This document shows, piece by piece, positions 63,567-64,000 of a stretch of DNA of 64,000 bases. Both the position numbers and the translations under genes were made by a program. Position 1 is the first letter of the stretch, and each line of letters opens with the position of its first letter. The stretch is taken from assembly GCA_030248215.1 (NCBI GenBank), contig JASANG010004044.1, positions 124,001 to 188,000 on the forward strand, written 5' to 3'. The notes under the pieces were generated by a model. The model saw only the letters and a list, made by a program, of their open reading frames with translations, did not search any database and was not told the origin of the DNA. Source of the DNA: Enoplolaimus lenunculus. Lineage: Eukaryota; Nematoda; Enoplea; Enoplida; Thoracostomopsidae.

Positions 63567-63940
63567 CAGGGTGTAAACGGATAGTAAATATAACGGAAAC
63601 GGATAGTGATCAAAAACCGGAAACCGAAATCGGATGCTGAAGTATTAAAGTTTCAAATCTGTTTTGTTTTGCAGTCAACGCCATTTAGGAACGCAAATAT
63701 TCACCGGGCGTTCTAAAATTTTAAACAAAAAATAGCAGATTTACAGAATTTTTAAAATTTTGCAATTTTGTAATTATTACATTGAACAATTGCAACGTAT
63801 CTGTAATGAAAAATTAAAAGACATTCACCTGATTTATAATCAATTGTGATTTGTGGGTATTAAAATAACAAAATTTGCGCTAATTCTATAACGCAAATGG
63901 ACATAGATTTTTACCGGAAACGGATATCCAGTGCACCCTG
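63567..63940. mobile_element. hAT-like MITE, family C, most complete copy
   Basis: CAGGGTGTAAACGGATAGTA at the left, GGATATCCAGTGCACCCTG at the right; flanks ATAATTCG and ACAATTCA (6 of 8). It defines the order of strings used to recognise the other C copies. Confidence 0.75.
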
Positions 63941-64000
63941 ACAATTCACGCGGTCTTAACATGTTTTTAACTCGAAATGATAAATGTTTACTACATTTAT

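Noticed and set aside
1-64000. LTR retroviruses, Polintons or other virus-like copies
   Set aside because: No long terminal direct repeats, gag/pol-like or capsid-like frames were recognised in either strand by eye; very old remains could still be missed.

Overview
This is an AT-rich stretch of an animal (metazoan) genome, most likely an invertebrate. Evidence: small GT-AG introns; a clear TOLLIP gene (Tom1-binding region, C2 and CUE domains); a secreted single-LDLa-domain protein; an Eh1-bearing N-terminus typical of transcriptional repressors; and a dense, layered load of tRNA-headed SINE-like repeats, Helitron-like elements and many short inverted-repeat transposons (MITEs). I cannot name the species or phylum. 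I saw no LTR retrovirus, Polinton or other virus-like copy, no CRISPR, no rRNA and no canonical tRNA gene.

Genes, left to right. (1) 309..1, minus, runs off the left edge: start of a probable transcription factor with an Eh1 (Groucho-binding) motif at residues 6-12. (2) 15260..12422, minus: TOLLIP, seven exons, 302 residues, complete, with an unusual 50-residue tail after the CUE domain. (3) 33322..39629, plus: six-exon gene for a 284-residue, ten-cysteine secreted protein that I do not recognise; all five splice junctions keep frame. (4) 44148..42081, minus: three-exon gene for a 162-residue secreted protein with one LDL-receptor class A domain. Weaker candidates are a signal-peptide-like ORF at 18322-18543, a 120-codon ORF at 18998-18636, and possible exons at 23263, 61399 and 63110. 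The four firm genes are unrelated to each other; nothing suggests an operon or a gene system.

Most of the rest is transposon sediment. Recurring families: (A) MITE with GGCCCATGTTACTTT ends, 8-bp target duplications and a core of TTAGGC-like hexamers; (B) MITE with GGCCAATGTAAAGA ends and the same kind of hexamer core; (C) CAGGGTGTAA-ended hAT-like MITE; (D) a 210-bp near-perfect palindrome with CACTGCAAAAA ends and 2-bp duplications; (E) a CTGTAGTGACCCGAATAAG-ended element with TA duplications; (F) a GGATCC-ended repeat; (G) a repeat beginning near GGCCCGTAGCC; (T) a palindromic repeat carrying TTGAGAATA; and short Helitron-like copies, two of them head-to-tail. Several are nested in each other, which gives a relative age order. 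In at least three cases a MITE core has grown into a tandem array (53.7 kb, 59.3-60.1 kb, 62.6 kb).

I found no convincing undescribed multi-gene system. The best novel leads are the hexamer-core MITEs that turn into minisatellites, a 220-bp-arm inverted repeat at 51268-52197, the ten-cysteine secreted protein, and the LDLa protein with its basic amphipathic tail. All exon models come from reading the bases by eye; no alignment or database search was run.
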